Assembly: GCA_016870235.1 (NCBI GenBank)
Contig: VGCB01000155.1
Coordinates: 1-6,814, forward strand
DNA from: Actinomycetota bacterium
GTDB taxonomy: Bacteria; Actinomycetota; Thermoleophilia; Gaiellales; Gaiellaceae
DNA: 6,814 bases
Direction of reading: 5' to 3'
Shown here: positions 1-5,828 of the stretch, one piece after another
Layout of the letters: every line of letters begins with the position of its first letter
Position numbering within the stretch: the stretch's first letter is position 1
The notes under the pieces: generated by a model
Seen by the model: only the letters and a program-made list of their open reading frames with translations
What the model was told of the DNA's origin: nothing
The model's database searches: none
Translations under genes and position numbers: made by a program

Positions 1-429
1 GGGCCCGAGCAGGAGCGGGCGTACGCGGCGGTGGCCGGGCGACTGCGAAACCACGTGGCGCGGACCTCGGAGCATCTGCAATGGCGCTTCGGCGCCTCGC
101 CCCGCGGCTACCGGCTCCTCGCCTCGGCGAGCGGCTACGCCGTGCTCGGGCGCACGGTCCGCGGCGGCGCCGGGCTCGGGCTCGTGCTCGACCTCGTGGC
201 GCCGCCGGACGAGGCACTGCTGTTGCTCCGCCGGTGCGTGCGGGAGTCACGCGGACTTGCCGCCGTCCTCGCCTTCCCCACCCCGGTCCTGCCGCGGTCG
301 CTCCTTGCCCGTGGCGGCTTCGGGCCGACCCGGGCCACGTTCGAGCTCCAGGGGCGTGCGCTCGCCGGCGCGGTCGACCTCGGCCCCGCGTCCTGGACCG
401 TGACCCTCGGCGACGCCGACTTCTTCTGA
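1..429 (+). CDS. GNAT-like N-acyltransferase, C-terminal part (5' end outside window)
   Basis: The frame is open from the left edge and ends at TGA 427-429, giving about 142 residues of a longer protein; its start lies outside the window. The visible part resembles the C-terminal half of GNAT/FemAB-like acyltransferases found in polysaccharide loci. It has an EHLQWRF segment followed by a Pro and Tyr (GASPRGYRLL), then beta-strand-like stretches (GYAVLGRTV, LGLVLDLVAP), a helix rich in Leu/Arg, and a final WTVTLGDADFF, a terminus I associate with this group. Such enzymes move an acyl or aminoacyl group onto an amino sugar or similar acceptor; the substrate cannot be told here. The stop overlaps an ATG (TGATG), so it is probably translationally coupled to what follows. 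No catalytic residues can be assigned from this fragment, so the call rests on overall pattern and context. Confidence 0.6.
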   Translation, partial: GPEQERAYAAVAGRLRNHVARTSEHLQWRFGASPRGYRLLASASGYAVLGRTVRGGAGLGLVLDLVAPPDEALLLLRRCVRESRGLAAVLAFPTPVLPRSLLARGGFGPTRATFELQGRALAGAVDLGPASWTVTLGDADFF

Positions 430-456
430 TGCGCATAGTCTTCTGATGCGCATCGT
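423..456 (+). repeat. 17-bp tandem duplication of a stop/start junction
   Basis: Bases 423-439 and 440-456 are two head-to-tail copies of the same 17-bp unit (cttctgatgcgcatNgt), differing only at 437 (A) versus 454 (C); cttc at 457-460 begins a third partial copy. Each unit contains TGATG, the stop of one reading frame overlapping the ATG of the next. Because 17 is not a multiple of three, the second copy moves the downstream gene into another frame relative to the upstream gene, but the TGATG chain preserves coupling through both copies. Confidence 0.9.
429..446 (+). CDS. Five-codon mini-ORF (MRIVF) between acyltransferase and GT4 genes
   Basis: ATG at 429-431 overlaps the upstream stop TGA at 427-429. 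It is followed by CGC ATA GTC TTC and TGA at 444-446, which itself overlaps the ATG (446-448) of the GT4 gene. The encoded MRIVF is identical to the first five residues of that GT4. It arose from the 17-bp duplication, so it is best seen as a by-product of that event that may act as a translational relay: a ribosome finishing the acyltransferase could restart here, stop five codons later and restart again. Its Ile codon is ATA, generally rare in GC-rich genomes, whereas the true gene has ATC. No Shine-Dalgarno-like purine run precedes either ATG. Translation of this ORF is inferred, not shown. Confidence 0.45.
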   Translation: MRIVF

Positions 457-1519
457 CTTCGTGACGCAGAAGGTCGATCGCGACCACCCGCTGCTCGGTG
501 CCACGGTCGCCAAGATCCGGGCGCTCGCCGAGCGCTGCGACGAGGTCGTCGTGCTGGCCGACAGCGTGGTCGGGAACGACCTGCCGGAGCGCTGCCGGGC
601 CCACGAGTTCGCCGCGCAGACCCAGGTCGGGCGCGGCGCCCGCTTCGCTGCCGCGCTCGCACGGGAGCTCGCCCGTCGCCCGCGGCCCGACGCCGTCGTC
701 GCGCACATGTGCCCGATCTACGCCGTTCTCGGCGCACTCCTCGCGCGGCCGCTCGGCGTCCGGGTCGTCCTCTGGTACACGCACTGGAAGCGCACCCCGA
801 CGCTCGTGGCCGCCGGTCGCCTCGTCGACTCGATCGTGACGGTCGATCGCGCCTCGGTTCCGCTCCGGGGATCGAAGATCGTGCCGATCGGGCACGGCAT
901 CGACGTGTCGGACTTCGTCTCGGGCGACCGGGCGGCCGGGGAGGAGGGCGTCCTCAACGCGCTCGTCCTCGGTCGCTACGCGGCCTCGAAGGGGATCGCG
1001 ACGATCGTCGAGGCGACCGCGATCGCCCGGCAGGCGGGCGCGGACGTCCGCCTCGCCTGTCACGGGCCGGACGGCACCGACGGCGATGCCGGCGAGCGCG
1101 GGCGGCTGCATGCGCTCGTCGCGTCGCTCGGCCTGGAGGGCGTCGTCGACCTTGCCGGGAGCATCGCGCGCACCGCCGTCCCCGACGTGCTCCGCAGCGC
1201 CGACGTGCTCGTCAACAACACGCACGCTGGGTCGAGGGACAAGGTGGTGTTCGAGGCGTGCGCCGCGGGCCTCCCGGTGCTCGCGGCGAACCCGCCCTTT
1301 GCCGACCTCCTCGGCGACGTCGGGGTGACGCTCCTCTTCGATCGCGAGGATGCCGACGGGCTTGCGTCCGGTCTCGTCTCGCTCGCCGGGTTGCCGTCTC
1401 CGGAGCGCCGGCGCATCGGTGCGGAGCTGCGACAGCGGGTCGTCGAGCGTCACTCCGTCGAGTCGTGGGCGGACGGCCTCCTCCGCGTCTGCCGCGGCGA
1501 GGCCAACGCCTCCTCGTAG
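446..1519 (+). CDS. GT4-family glycosyltransferase (GT-B fold)
   Basis: This 357-residue protein has the length and two-Rossmann layout of GT4 retaining glycosyltransferases, which transfer a sugar from a nucleotide donor to a growing, usually lipid-linked, glycan in the cytoplasm. The N-terminal domain begins with the strand MRIVFVTQKV and includes VVLWYTHWK (about 107-115). The linker GHGIDVSDF (149-157) matches the GxD segment that follows the first domain. The donor-binding domain has VLGRYAASKG (174-183, with R177 and K182 where the phosphate-binding Arg/Lys normally sit) and DKVVFEACAAGLPVL (265-279). The usual E-x7-E pair is incomplete: E270 is the second Glu, but position 262 is Gly. 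The ATG overlaps the mini-ORF stop, with no Shine-Dalgarno sequence, so coupling from upstream is the likely route of translation. The last 70 bp overlap the convergent GT4 gene. Donor and acceptor sugars are unknown. Confidence 0.88.
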   Translation: MRIVFVTQKVDRDHPLLGATVAKIRALAERCDEVVVLADSVVGNDLPERCRAHEFAAQTQVGRGARFAAALARELARRPRPDAVVAHMCPIYAVLGALLARPLGVRVVLWYTHWKRTPTLVAAGRLVDSIVTVDRASVPLRGSKIVPIGHGIDVSDFVSGDRAAGEEGVLNALVLGRYAASKGIATIVEATAIARQAGADVRLACHGPDGTDGDAGERGRLHALVASLGLEGVVDLAGSIARTAVPDVLRSADVLVNNTHAGSRDKVVFEACAAGLPVLAANPPFADLLGDVGVTLLFDREDADGLASGLVSLAGLPSPERRRIGAELRQRVVERHSVESWADGLLRVCRGEANASS

Positions 1520-2592
1520 ATCGCGATCGTCCGCGCCGTCATGCGGTCGACGGAGAAGGCGTCGAGTGCCCGCCGTCGCCCGGCTTCGCCGAGCAGCCGC
1601 GCGCGGTCACGGTCGCGCAGCAGCGCGAGAATCGCGTCAGCGAGCGCCGTCGCGTCGTTGGAAGGGACGAGGATCCCGGTCTCGCCGTCGACGACGATCT
1701 CGGGAATCGAGGCCACACCGCTCGCGACGATCGGGCGAGAGGCGTGCATCGCCTCGAGAAGGGCGAGGCCGAACCCCTCCCAGCGAGCCGGGTGCACGAG
1801 CAGCTCGGCGCGGCGCAGCCACGCAGCGACGTTACCGACGCGGCCGGGAAGGAAGAGGTATCCCTGGACTCCGAGCTCGGCCGCGAGCCGCTGGAGCCGG
1901 TCGCGCTCGGGGCCCTCGCCGAGGACGACCAGTGTCGCCGCCGGTACCTCGTCGGCGATCGTTCGCAACGCGCGGACTGCGACATCCAGCCCCTTCTGCT
2001 CGACGAGGCGGCAGACGGCCAGAAGCACCCGGCTGCCGGCGGCGACCGCGGTCGTGTCCGTCGCGCCCCACGCGTCGGGCGGCGCGTCCAGGCCGTAGTG
2101 GACGACGCGGAGCTTCTCGTCCGGGAGCCCGACCACGTCGGCGCAGAACCGCGCGACCGAGGAGGTGATGCAGACGACCCGGCTCGCTCGCCGGGTCAGC
2201 AGTCGCTCGACGTGCCTGAAGGAGCCTGCCCGGAACGGGTCGTCGTTGTGCTTCGTGGAGACGAGGACGGCTGGGCTGCCGAGCGTCGCGAGCGCGCCGT
2301 AGACGTCGCCGTGGACGAGGTGCGTGTGAACGATGTCCGACGGGATCCGTCCGAGGGCACGGCGGACGCGGGCGAGCAGGCGGGGATCGAGGTCGCGAGG
2401 CGCCGGCACCCGTCGGAACGGCACGTCGTGAGCGGCGAGCGCGTCGTAGAACGGCTCGGGCGCGAGGGAGTGGTCGTCGAGGCCGAGGAGCCAGGCGTCG
2501 ACGCCGCGCTCGCGGAGCGCCGGCAGCAGCGTCAGCAGATGTCGCTCGGAGCCGCCGATCCCCCCGATCCGATGGAGATGCGCGACTCTCAC
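1450..2592 (-). CDS. GT4-family glycosyltransferase, last gene of minus-strand unit
   Basis: A 380-residue GT-B glycosyltransferase with a full set of GT4 hallmarks. They are an N-terminal Gly-rich loop GGIGGSERHL (10-19), VHTHLVHGDVYG (88-99), VCRLVEQKGLDVAV (193-206, R195 and K200 as likely donor-phosphate contacts), LGEGPERDRL (224-233), and WEGFGLALLEAMHASRP (271-287), giving an intact E272-x7-E280. It is predicted to act in the cytoplasm on a nucleotide-sugar donor. The GTG start (2592-2590) shares GTGA with the stop of the upstream GT-C gene, and the protein then reads VRVAHLHRIGG, a normal GT4 beginning, so this start is well supported. The core fold appears to end near residue 360. 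The remaining basic tail to residue 380 is encoded almost entirely inside the 3' end of the convergent GT4 gene. Substrates are not deducible. Confidence 0.92.
   Translation of the reverse strand: MRVAHLHRIGGIGGSERHLLTLLPALRERGVDAWLLGLDDHSLAPEPFYDALAAHDVPFRRVPAPRDLDPRLLARVRRALGRIPSDIVHTHLVHGDVYGALATLGSPAVLVSTKHNDDPFRAGSFRHVERLLTRRASRVVCITSSVARFCADVVGLPDEKLRVVHYGLDAPPDAWGATDTTAVAAGSRVLLAVCRLVEQKGLDVAVRALRTIADEVPAATLVVLGEGPERDRLQRLAAELGVQGYLFLPGRVGNVAAWLRRAELLVHPARWEGFGLALLEAMHASRPIVASGVASIPEIVVDGETGILVPSNDATALADAILALLRDRDRARLLGEAGRRRALDAFSVDRMTARTIAIYEEALASPRQTRRRPSAHDSTE
1475..1504. terminator. GC-rich hairpin in the convergent gene overlap, possible bidirectional terminator
   Basis: GGCCTC (1475-1480) pairs with GAGGCC (1499-1504), and inside it CCGCG (1483-1487) pairs with CGCGG (1493-1497) around a five-base loop. 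That makes 11 pairs with a 2x1 internal mismatch. It lies where two convergent genes overlap, exactly where a bidirectional terminator would be useful, since there is no intergenic DNA. No T-tract follows on either strand, and the bases are coding in both genes, so it may be incidental in GC-rich sequence. Confidence 0.3.
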
Positions 2593-3857
2593 GCCATCCC
2601 TGGCTCGCGCCGGCTCCGCCGCCGGATCCGGTCGAGGACGGCGACGATGACGGGCGCGGCGAGGAGCACGAGCAAGAAGTCCCACGGCGCCCGGTACCGC
2701 ACCGTCCCGGCGAAGATCGCCGCGGCTGCCGTCTGGTAGGCGAGGAGGGAGACGGCAAGCACGAGGAACTGCCGGCGCGCGCGAAATGCTCCCATCAGGG
2801 CGAGAACGTAGATCGCGATCACCCACGCCGGCTGCACGACCGAGCGGGCGAAGCGCGCGGCGGAGCCCATGTCGGGATCCTGCACCTCGGTCGTGAACTG
2901 CGGCGACCACAGCATCCCCATCGCCTGCGCAGCGAGCTTGGCCTTCTCGCCCGGGTGATCCCGCCAGAAGTCGGTGACGAGCCCGCGGTAGTACCGTGCC
3001 TGCGCGCACTCGTCGACCTCGGTCGGCGTGCCCGCGAGCGTCCTGTCCGCCGCCAGCTCGGGCCAGGGCGGGCCGTTCGGCGGCTCCGGCACGTTGTCGA
3101 TCCAGAGCCCGCGGGCGAGGATGCCGTACGTGTTCTCGTTGTTCGCCTTCCACAGCGCTCTCGCGTCGGTCGTGATCGTCGCGCAGCCGACGACGACGGC
3201 GTTCCGCACGACCCACGGCGTCACGGCGACGGCAGCAGCCACCACGAGGACGGCACCGTGCGCGAGCGCGCGCCGCCACGGCAGACCCCAGGCGACGACG
3301 ACGGCGAGGAGGATCGGGAGAACTGTCAGACGCGCGTTGCCGAGGATTGCGACGCCGGCCAGGAGCCCGGTCGCAAGTGCGCCCGCGAGCGACCGTCGCC
3401 TCAGCGTCCAGAGCACGGCGTAGGCGATCGCGGCGGCGAGCAAGCCGTCGAGGACCTCGCGGTTCGTGTGGACGTCGTGCCAGAGATGGAACGGCTCGAG
3501 CGTCGCGATCACGGCGGCGGCGAGCGCCGTGCGCGGCGTCCCGATCAGCAGCCCGATTCGGTGGACGATCAGCGCCGTGGCAACGGCGACGAGGATCTGC
3601 GCGCCTCCGACGACGAGCCAGTGACGCTCGAGCGCCCAGTAGAGCGCCGAGAGGAACCAGGCGTAGAGCGGCTGCGTGTACGCCGACGGGCGGCCGGGAA
3701 GGAAGCCGAGCGTTCCGGACTCGACGAGGGTGACGGCGAAGCGGTCGCTCTTCTCCGTCAACCCCGACAGGATCGCCTCGCGCTCGTGGAGCACGACGCC
3801 GAGCCGCGGAAGGGCCGCCGCGAGCGCGACGACGACGGTTGCGCCGCGGAGGCTCAC
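2589..3857 (-). CDS. GT39/ArnT-like membrane glycosyltransferase (GT-C fold)
   Basis: A 422-residue, strongly hydrophobic protein with roughly ten likely membrane segments: about 6-22, 63-77, 80-105, 109-122, 136-151, 157-172, 176-190, 198-214, 343-358 and 362-408 (two). Family-like landmarks are PSAYTQPLYAWFLSALYW (57-74), HDVHTNREVLDGLLAA (127-142), LLAGVAILGNARLTVLP (165-181), TPWVVRNAVVVG (213-224) and TVRYRAPWDFLLVLLAA (385-401). A long hydrophilic loop (about 217-340) probably faces outside. GT-C enzymes of this type use a polyprenyl-phosphate sugar donor on the outer membrane face; donor and acceptor are unknown. D38 in the first loop (EKSDRF) is the only candidate I see for the usual acidic catalytic residue. 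The protein is shorter than full ArnT and lacks a C-terminal soluble domain. The GTG start at 3857 shares GTGA with the stop of the amidotransferase gene, and the TGA at 2589-2591 overlaps the next GTG, so all three genes are probably co-translated. Confidence 0.82.
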   Translation of the reverse strand: MSLRGATVVVALAAALPRLGVVLHEREAILSGLTEKSDRFAVTLVESGTLGFLPGRPSAYTQPLYAWFLSALYWALERHWLVVGGAQILVAVATALIVHRIGLLIGTPRTALAAAVIATLEPFHLWHDVHTNREVLDGLLAAAIAYAVLWTLRRRSLAGALATGLLAGVAILGNARLTVLPILLAVVVAWGLPWRRALAHGAVLVVAAAVAVTPWVVRNAVVVGCATITTDARALWKANNENTYGILARGLWIDNVPEPPNGPPWPELAADRTLAGTPTEVDECAQARYYRGLVTDFWRDHPGEKAKLAAQAMGMLWSPQFTTEVQDPDMGSAARFARSVVQPAWVIAIYVLALMGAFRARRQFLVLAVSLLAYQTAAAAIFAGTVRYRAPWDFLLVLLAAPVIVAVLDRIRRRSRREPGMA

Positions 3858-5752
3858 GCGTGTATCGCGATCGCGGCGACATCGGCCGGGGCTGCCGGCA
3901 CGGCGGCGCTGTCGACCCAGCTTCGCAGCCACAGCTCGAGGACGAGAAGGCACCAGAGGCGGTGCCCGTGGTCGGCGCGCCCCGCGACGTGCTCGGCGAG
4001 GAGGCGCTCCACGACCGGCCTGCGCAGCCAGGGGGACGTGCTCGCGTCCGCGGCGAGAAGCGCGTCGCGGGCGAGGTCTCGCAGCTCGTGCCGGAACCAG
4101 CCTGCGATCGGCACGCCGAACCCCGACTTGCCGCGCCACCGGAGCTCTTCGGGCAGCAGGTCGGCGAAGGCGCGTCGGAGGGCGATCTTGCCGACGCGCC
4201 CGTCGACCCGGAGGTGCTCGGGCAGGGAGACCCCGAGCTCGAGCACCCGGTGGTCGAGGAACGGCGCGCGGACCTCCAGCGAAGCGGCCATCGAGGCGAG
4301 GTCGGACTTGGGCAGGAGATCCCAGGGCAGGTACGTCCTCGCGTCGAGGAGCTGGAGTCCCGTGAGGCCGACGGGGGGCGGCCCCAGGTACGCGTGGGCG
4401 GCCTGCGCCTCGATGCCGGTCCCGGCGAAGAGCTCGCGTCGCAGGCCGGGTGCGAAGACCTCCACGATCGCGCCGTAGCGGTGCGCCGGCGGCGTCCCGG
4501 CGACATCGAGGAGCCGGGCGAGCCGGAAGCCGGCCGACCGCGGCACGCGTCGCGCCGCGGGGAGAAGCCGGAGCGCCCGTGCCCCGGCCCGGGCGCCGAG
4601 CGGGACGCGACCCATCCGATCGGCGAGACGCATCGCGGCGTAACGCTCGTACCCCGCGAACGCCTCGTCGCCGCCGTCGCCGACGAGCGCCACCGTCACG
4701 TGCTTCCGCGCCACCCGCGAGATCAGGAGCGTCGGCAGCAGCGCCTCGTCGCCGAGCGGCTCGTCGACGGTCCAGGCGAGATCGTCGAGCAGCGCCGCCG
4801 GGTCGAGTTCGACGTGGAGCTCCTCGTGCCGCGTGCCGAACGCCGAGGCTGCGATCCGCGCGGGCTCGCGCTCGTCGTAGCGGCGGTCGGAGAAGCCCAC
4901 CGTGAACGTCCGCACGGGCTCCGTCGAGGCCTCGGCCATCAGCCCGACGACGATCGACGAGTCGATCCCGCCGGAGAGGAGCGCGCCGAGAGGGACGTCG
5001 GCGACGAGCCGTCGCCGGACCGCCGCGCGCACCTCGGCACGGGTGCGCTCGAGCCACTCCTCGTCGTCGAGGGACTGCGGCCTCGGCTCAAGCGACCAGT
5101 ACGGGGTCACCGTGTGCCTGCCGTCCTCCCAGACGAGAACGTGGCCGGGGGGCACCTTGAGCACGCCCTCGAGCGCGGTTGCAGGGCCCGGCACGTACTG
5201 CAAGGCCAGATAGGCGTCGAGCGCCCGCGGGTCGAGACGCCGCTCGAGGCGCGGGTGCTGCAGGAGCGCCTTCAGCTCGGAGGCGAAGGCGAGCGAACCG
5301 TCGGGCCAGGTCGTGTAGAGCAGCGGCTTCTTGCCGACCCGATCGCGCGCCAGCACGAGCCGTCCCCTGGCCGCGTCCCAGACGGCGATCGCGAACATGC
5401 CGTCGAGGCGCTCGGGGAACGACGGCCCGCTCTCCTCGTACACGTGCGGGATCACGGCGGTGTCGCCGCTGCCGGGCACCGCGTGGCCGGTGCGCGCGAG
5501 CTCGTCGCGGACGTCCCGGAAGGAGTAGAGCTCGCCGTTGAAGACCGCCGTCACGGAGTCGTCCTCGCTCCGGGCCGGCTGGTCGCCCTCGACGAGGTCG
5601 ACGACTGCGAGTCGCCGATACCCGAGGACGCAGCGGCCGAGCCGGGTGACGCCGCCCGCGTCGGGCCCGCGATGGACGATCGCCGAGTTCATCCGCTCGA
5701 CCACCGCCGGATCGACCTCGACCCGACCGACCTCCCCACAGATTCCGCACAT
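3854..5752 (-). CDS. asnB: Asparagine synthase-like glutamine amidotransferase
   Basis: A 632-residue protein with the two-domain architecture of glutamine-hydrolysing asparagine synthases. The start is fixed at ATG 5752-5750 because the class II glutaminase needs Cys as residue 2 (MCGICGEVG); the frame stays open further upstream but that part is not conserved-looking. The glutaminase domain (about 1-200) shows HRGPD (27-31), YRRLAVVDL (45-53), FNGELYSF (71-78) and GDTAVI (96-101). The synthetase domain has the ATP pyrophosphatase P-loop SGGIDSS (260-266), DEPLGD (330-335), GDGGDEAFAGYERY (358-371), YLPWDLLPKSD (474-484), SLEVRAPFLDH (491-501), KSGFGVPIAGWFR (542-554) and LWCLLVLELW. Family members make asparagine from aspartate, but copies in polysaccharide loci may amidate another carboxylate such as a uronic acid. 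That role is an inference from context. It is the first gene of the minus-strand unit. GGAG sits directly against the ATG, too close to be a good ribosome site. Confidence 0.88.
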   Translation of the reverse strand: MCGICGEVGRVEVDPAVVERMNSAIVHRGPDAGGVTRLGRCVLGYRRLAVVDLVEGDQPARSEDDSVTAVFNGELYSFRDVRDELARTGHAVPGSGDTAVIPHVYEESGPSFPERLDGMFAIAVWDAARGRLVLARDRVGKKPLLYTTWPDGSLAFASELKALLQHPRLERRLDPRALDAYLALQYVPGPATALEGVLKVPPGHVLVWEDGRHTVTPYWSLEPRPQSLDDEEWLERTRAEVRAAVRRRLVADVPLGALLSGGIDSSIVVGLMAEASTEPVRTFTVGFSDRRYDEREPARIAASAFGTRHEELHVELDPAALLDDLAWTVDEPLGDEALLPTLLISRVARKHVTVALVGDGGDEAFAGYERYAAMRLADRMGRVPLGARAGARALRLLPAARRVPRSAGFRLARLLDVAGTPPAHRYGAIVEVFAPGLRRELFAGTGIEAQAAHAYLGPPPVGLTGLQLLDARTYLPWDLLPKSDLASMAASLEVRAPFLDHRVLELGVSLPEHLRVDGRVGKIALRRAFADLLPEELRWRGKSGFGVPIAGWFRHELRDLARDALLAADASTSPWLRRPVVERLLAEHVAGRADHGHRLWCLLVLELWLRSWVDSAAVPAAPADVAAIAIHA

Positions 5753-5828
5753 CTCCGTGGAACGGTACGTGCTGATGCGGAGCCCCGAGAGCACGAGAAT
5801 CCGGCCGGTGCGCGAGTACACTTCATCG
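5753..5828. promoter_or_regulatory. Divergent intergenic region between amidotransferase and phosphotransferase genes
   Basis: This 76-bp gap between two outward-facing genes is the only place in the window where a promoter pair would be expected. On the plus strand TACACT (5817-5822) fits the actinobacterial -10 pattern TANNNT and lies seven bases from GTG 5829, which would give a leaderless message. On the minus strand TACCGT (5767-5762) also fits and lies ten bases from ATG 5752. I found no convincing -35 box for either and no clear Shine-Dalgarno sequence. If the plus-strand gene instead starts at ATG 5775, the gap shrinks to 22 bp. Confidence 0.35.

Noticed and set aside
81..446. A 121-codon open frame overlapping the acyltransferase gene and ending in MRIVF
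   Set aside because: Its upstream part is an Arg/Pro/Ala-rich frame shadow of the acyltransferase. Only the last five codons from ATG 429 are of interest, and they are reported as the mini-ORF.
709..2739. Long open frame on the plus strand running across the GT4/GT4 junction
   Set aside because: It is an off-frame and antisense shadow of the two GT4 genes. The translation is Arg/Ala/Pro-rich low-complexity with no domain, while the other frames have clear family motifs throughout.
1840..3705. Identical 16-bp sequence (gcggccgggaaggaag) at 1840-1855 and 3690-3705
   Set aside because: On the minus strand both copies encode FLPGR in frame in two different proteins. Shared codon preference explains the match and nothing around it is repeated.
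5768..5795. Inverted repeat CGTGCT-N16-AGCACG in the divergent intergenic region, possible operator
   Set aside because: Six-base arms with an unconstrained spacer are expected by chance in a region of this size, and no regulator gene is visible to link it to.
5801..5808. Palindrome CCGGCCGG upstream of the phosphotransferase
   Set aside because: Short GC palindromes are very common in DNA of this composition, and there is no flanking symmetry to suggest a binding site.
5753..5821. N-terminal extension of the amidotransferase to a Met codon at 5821
   Set aside because: Class II glutaminases need Cys directly after the initiator Met, which is met exactly at MCGICG (5752). The 23 extra residues show no family resemblance.
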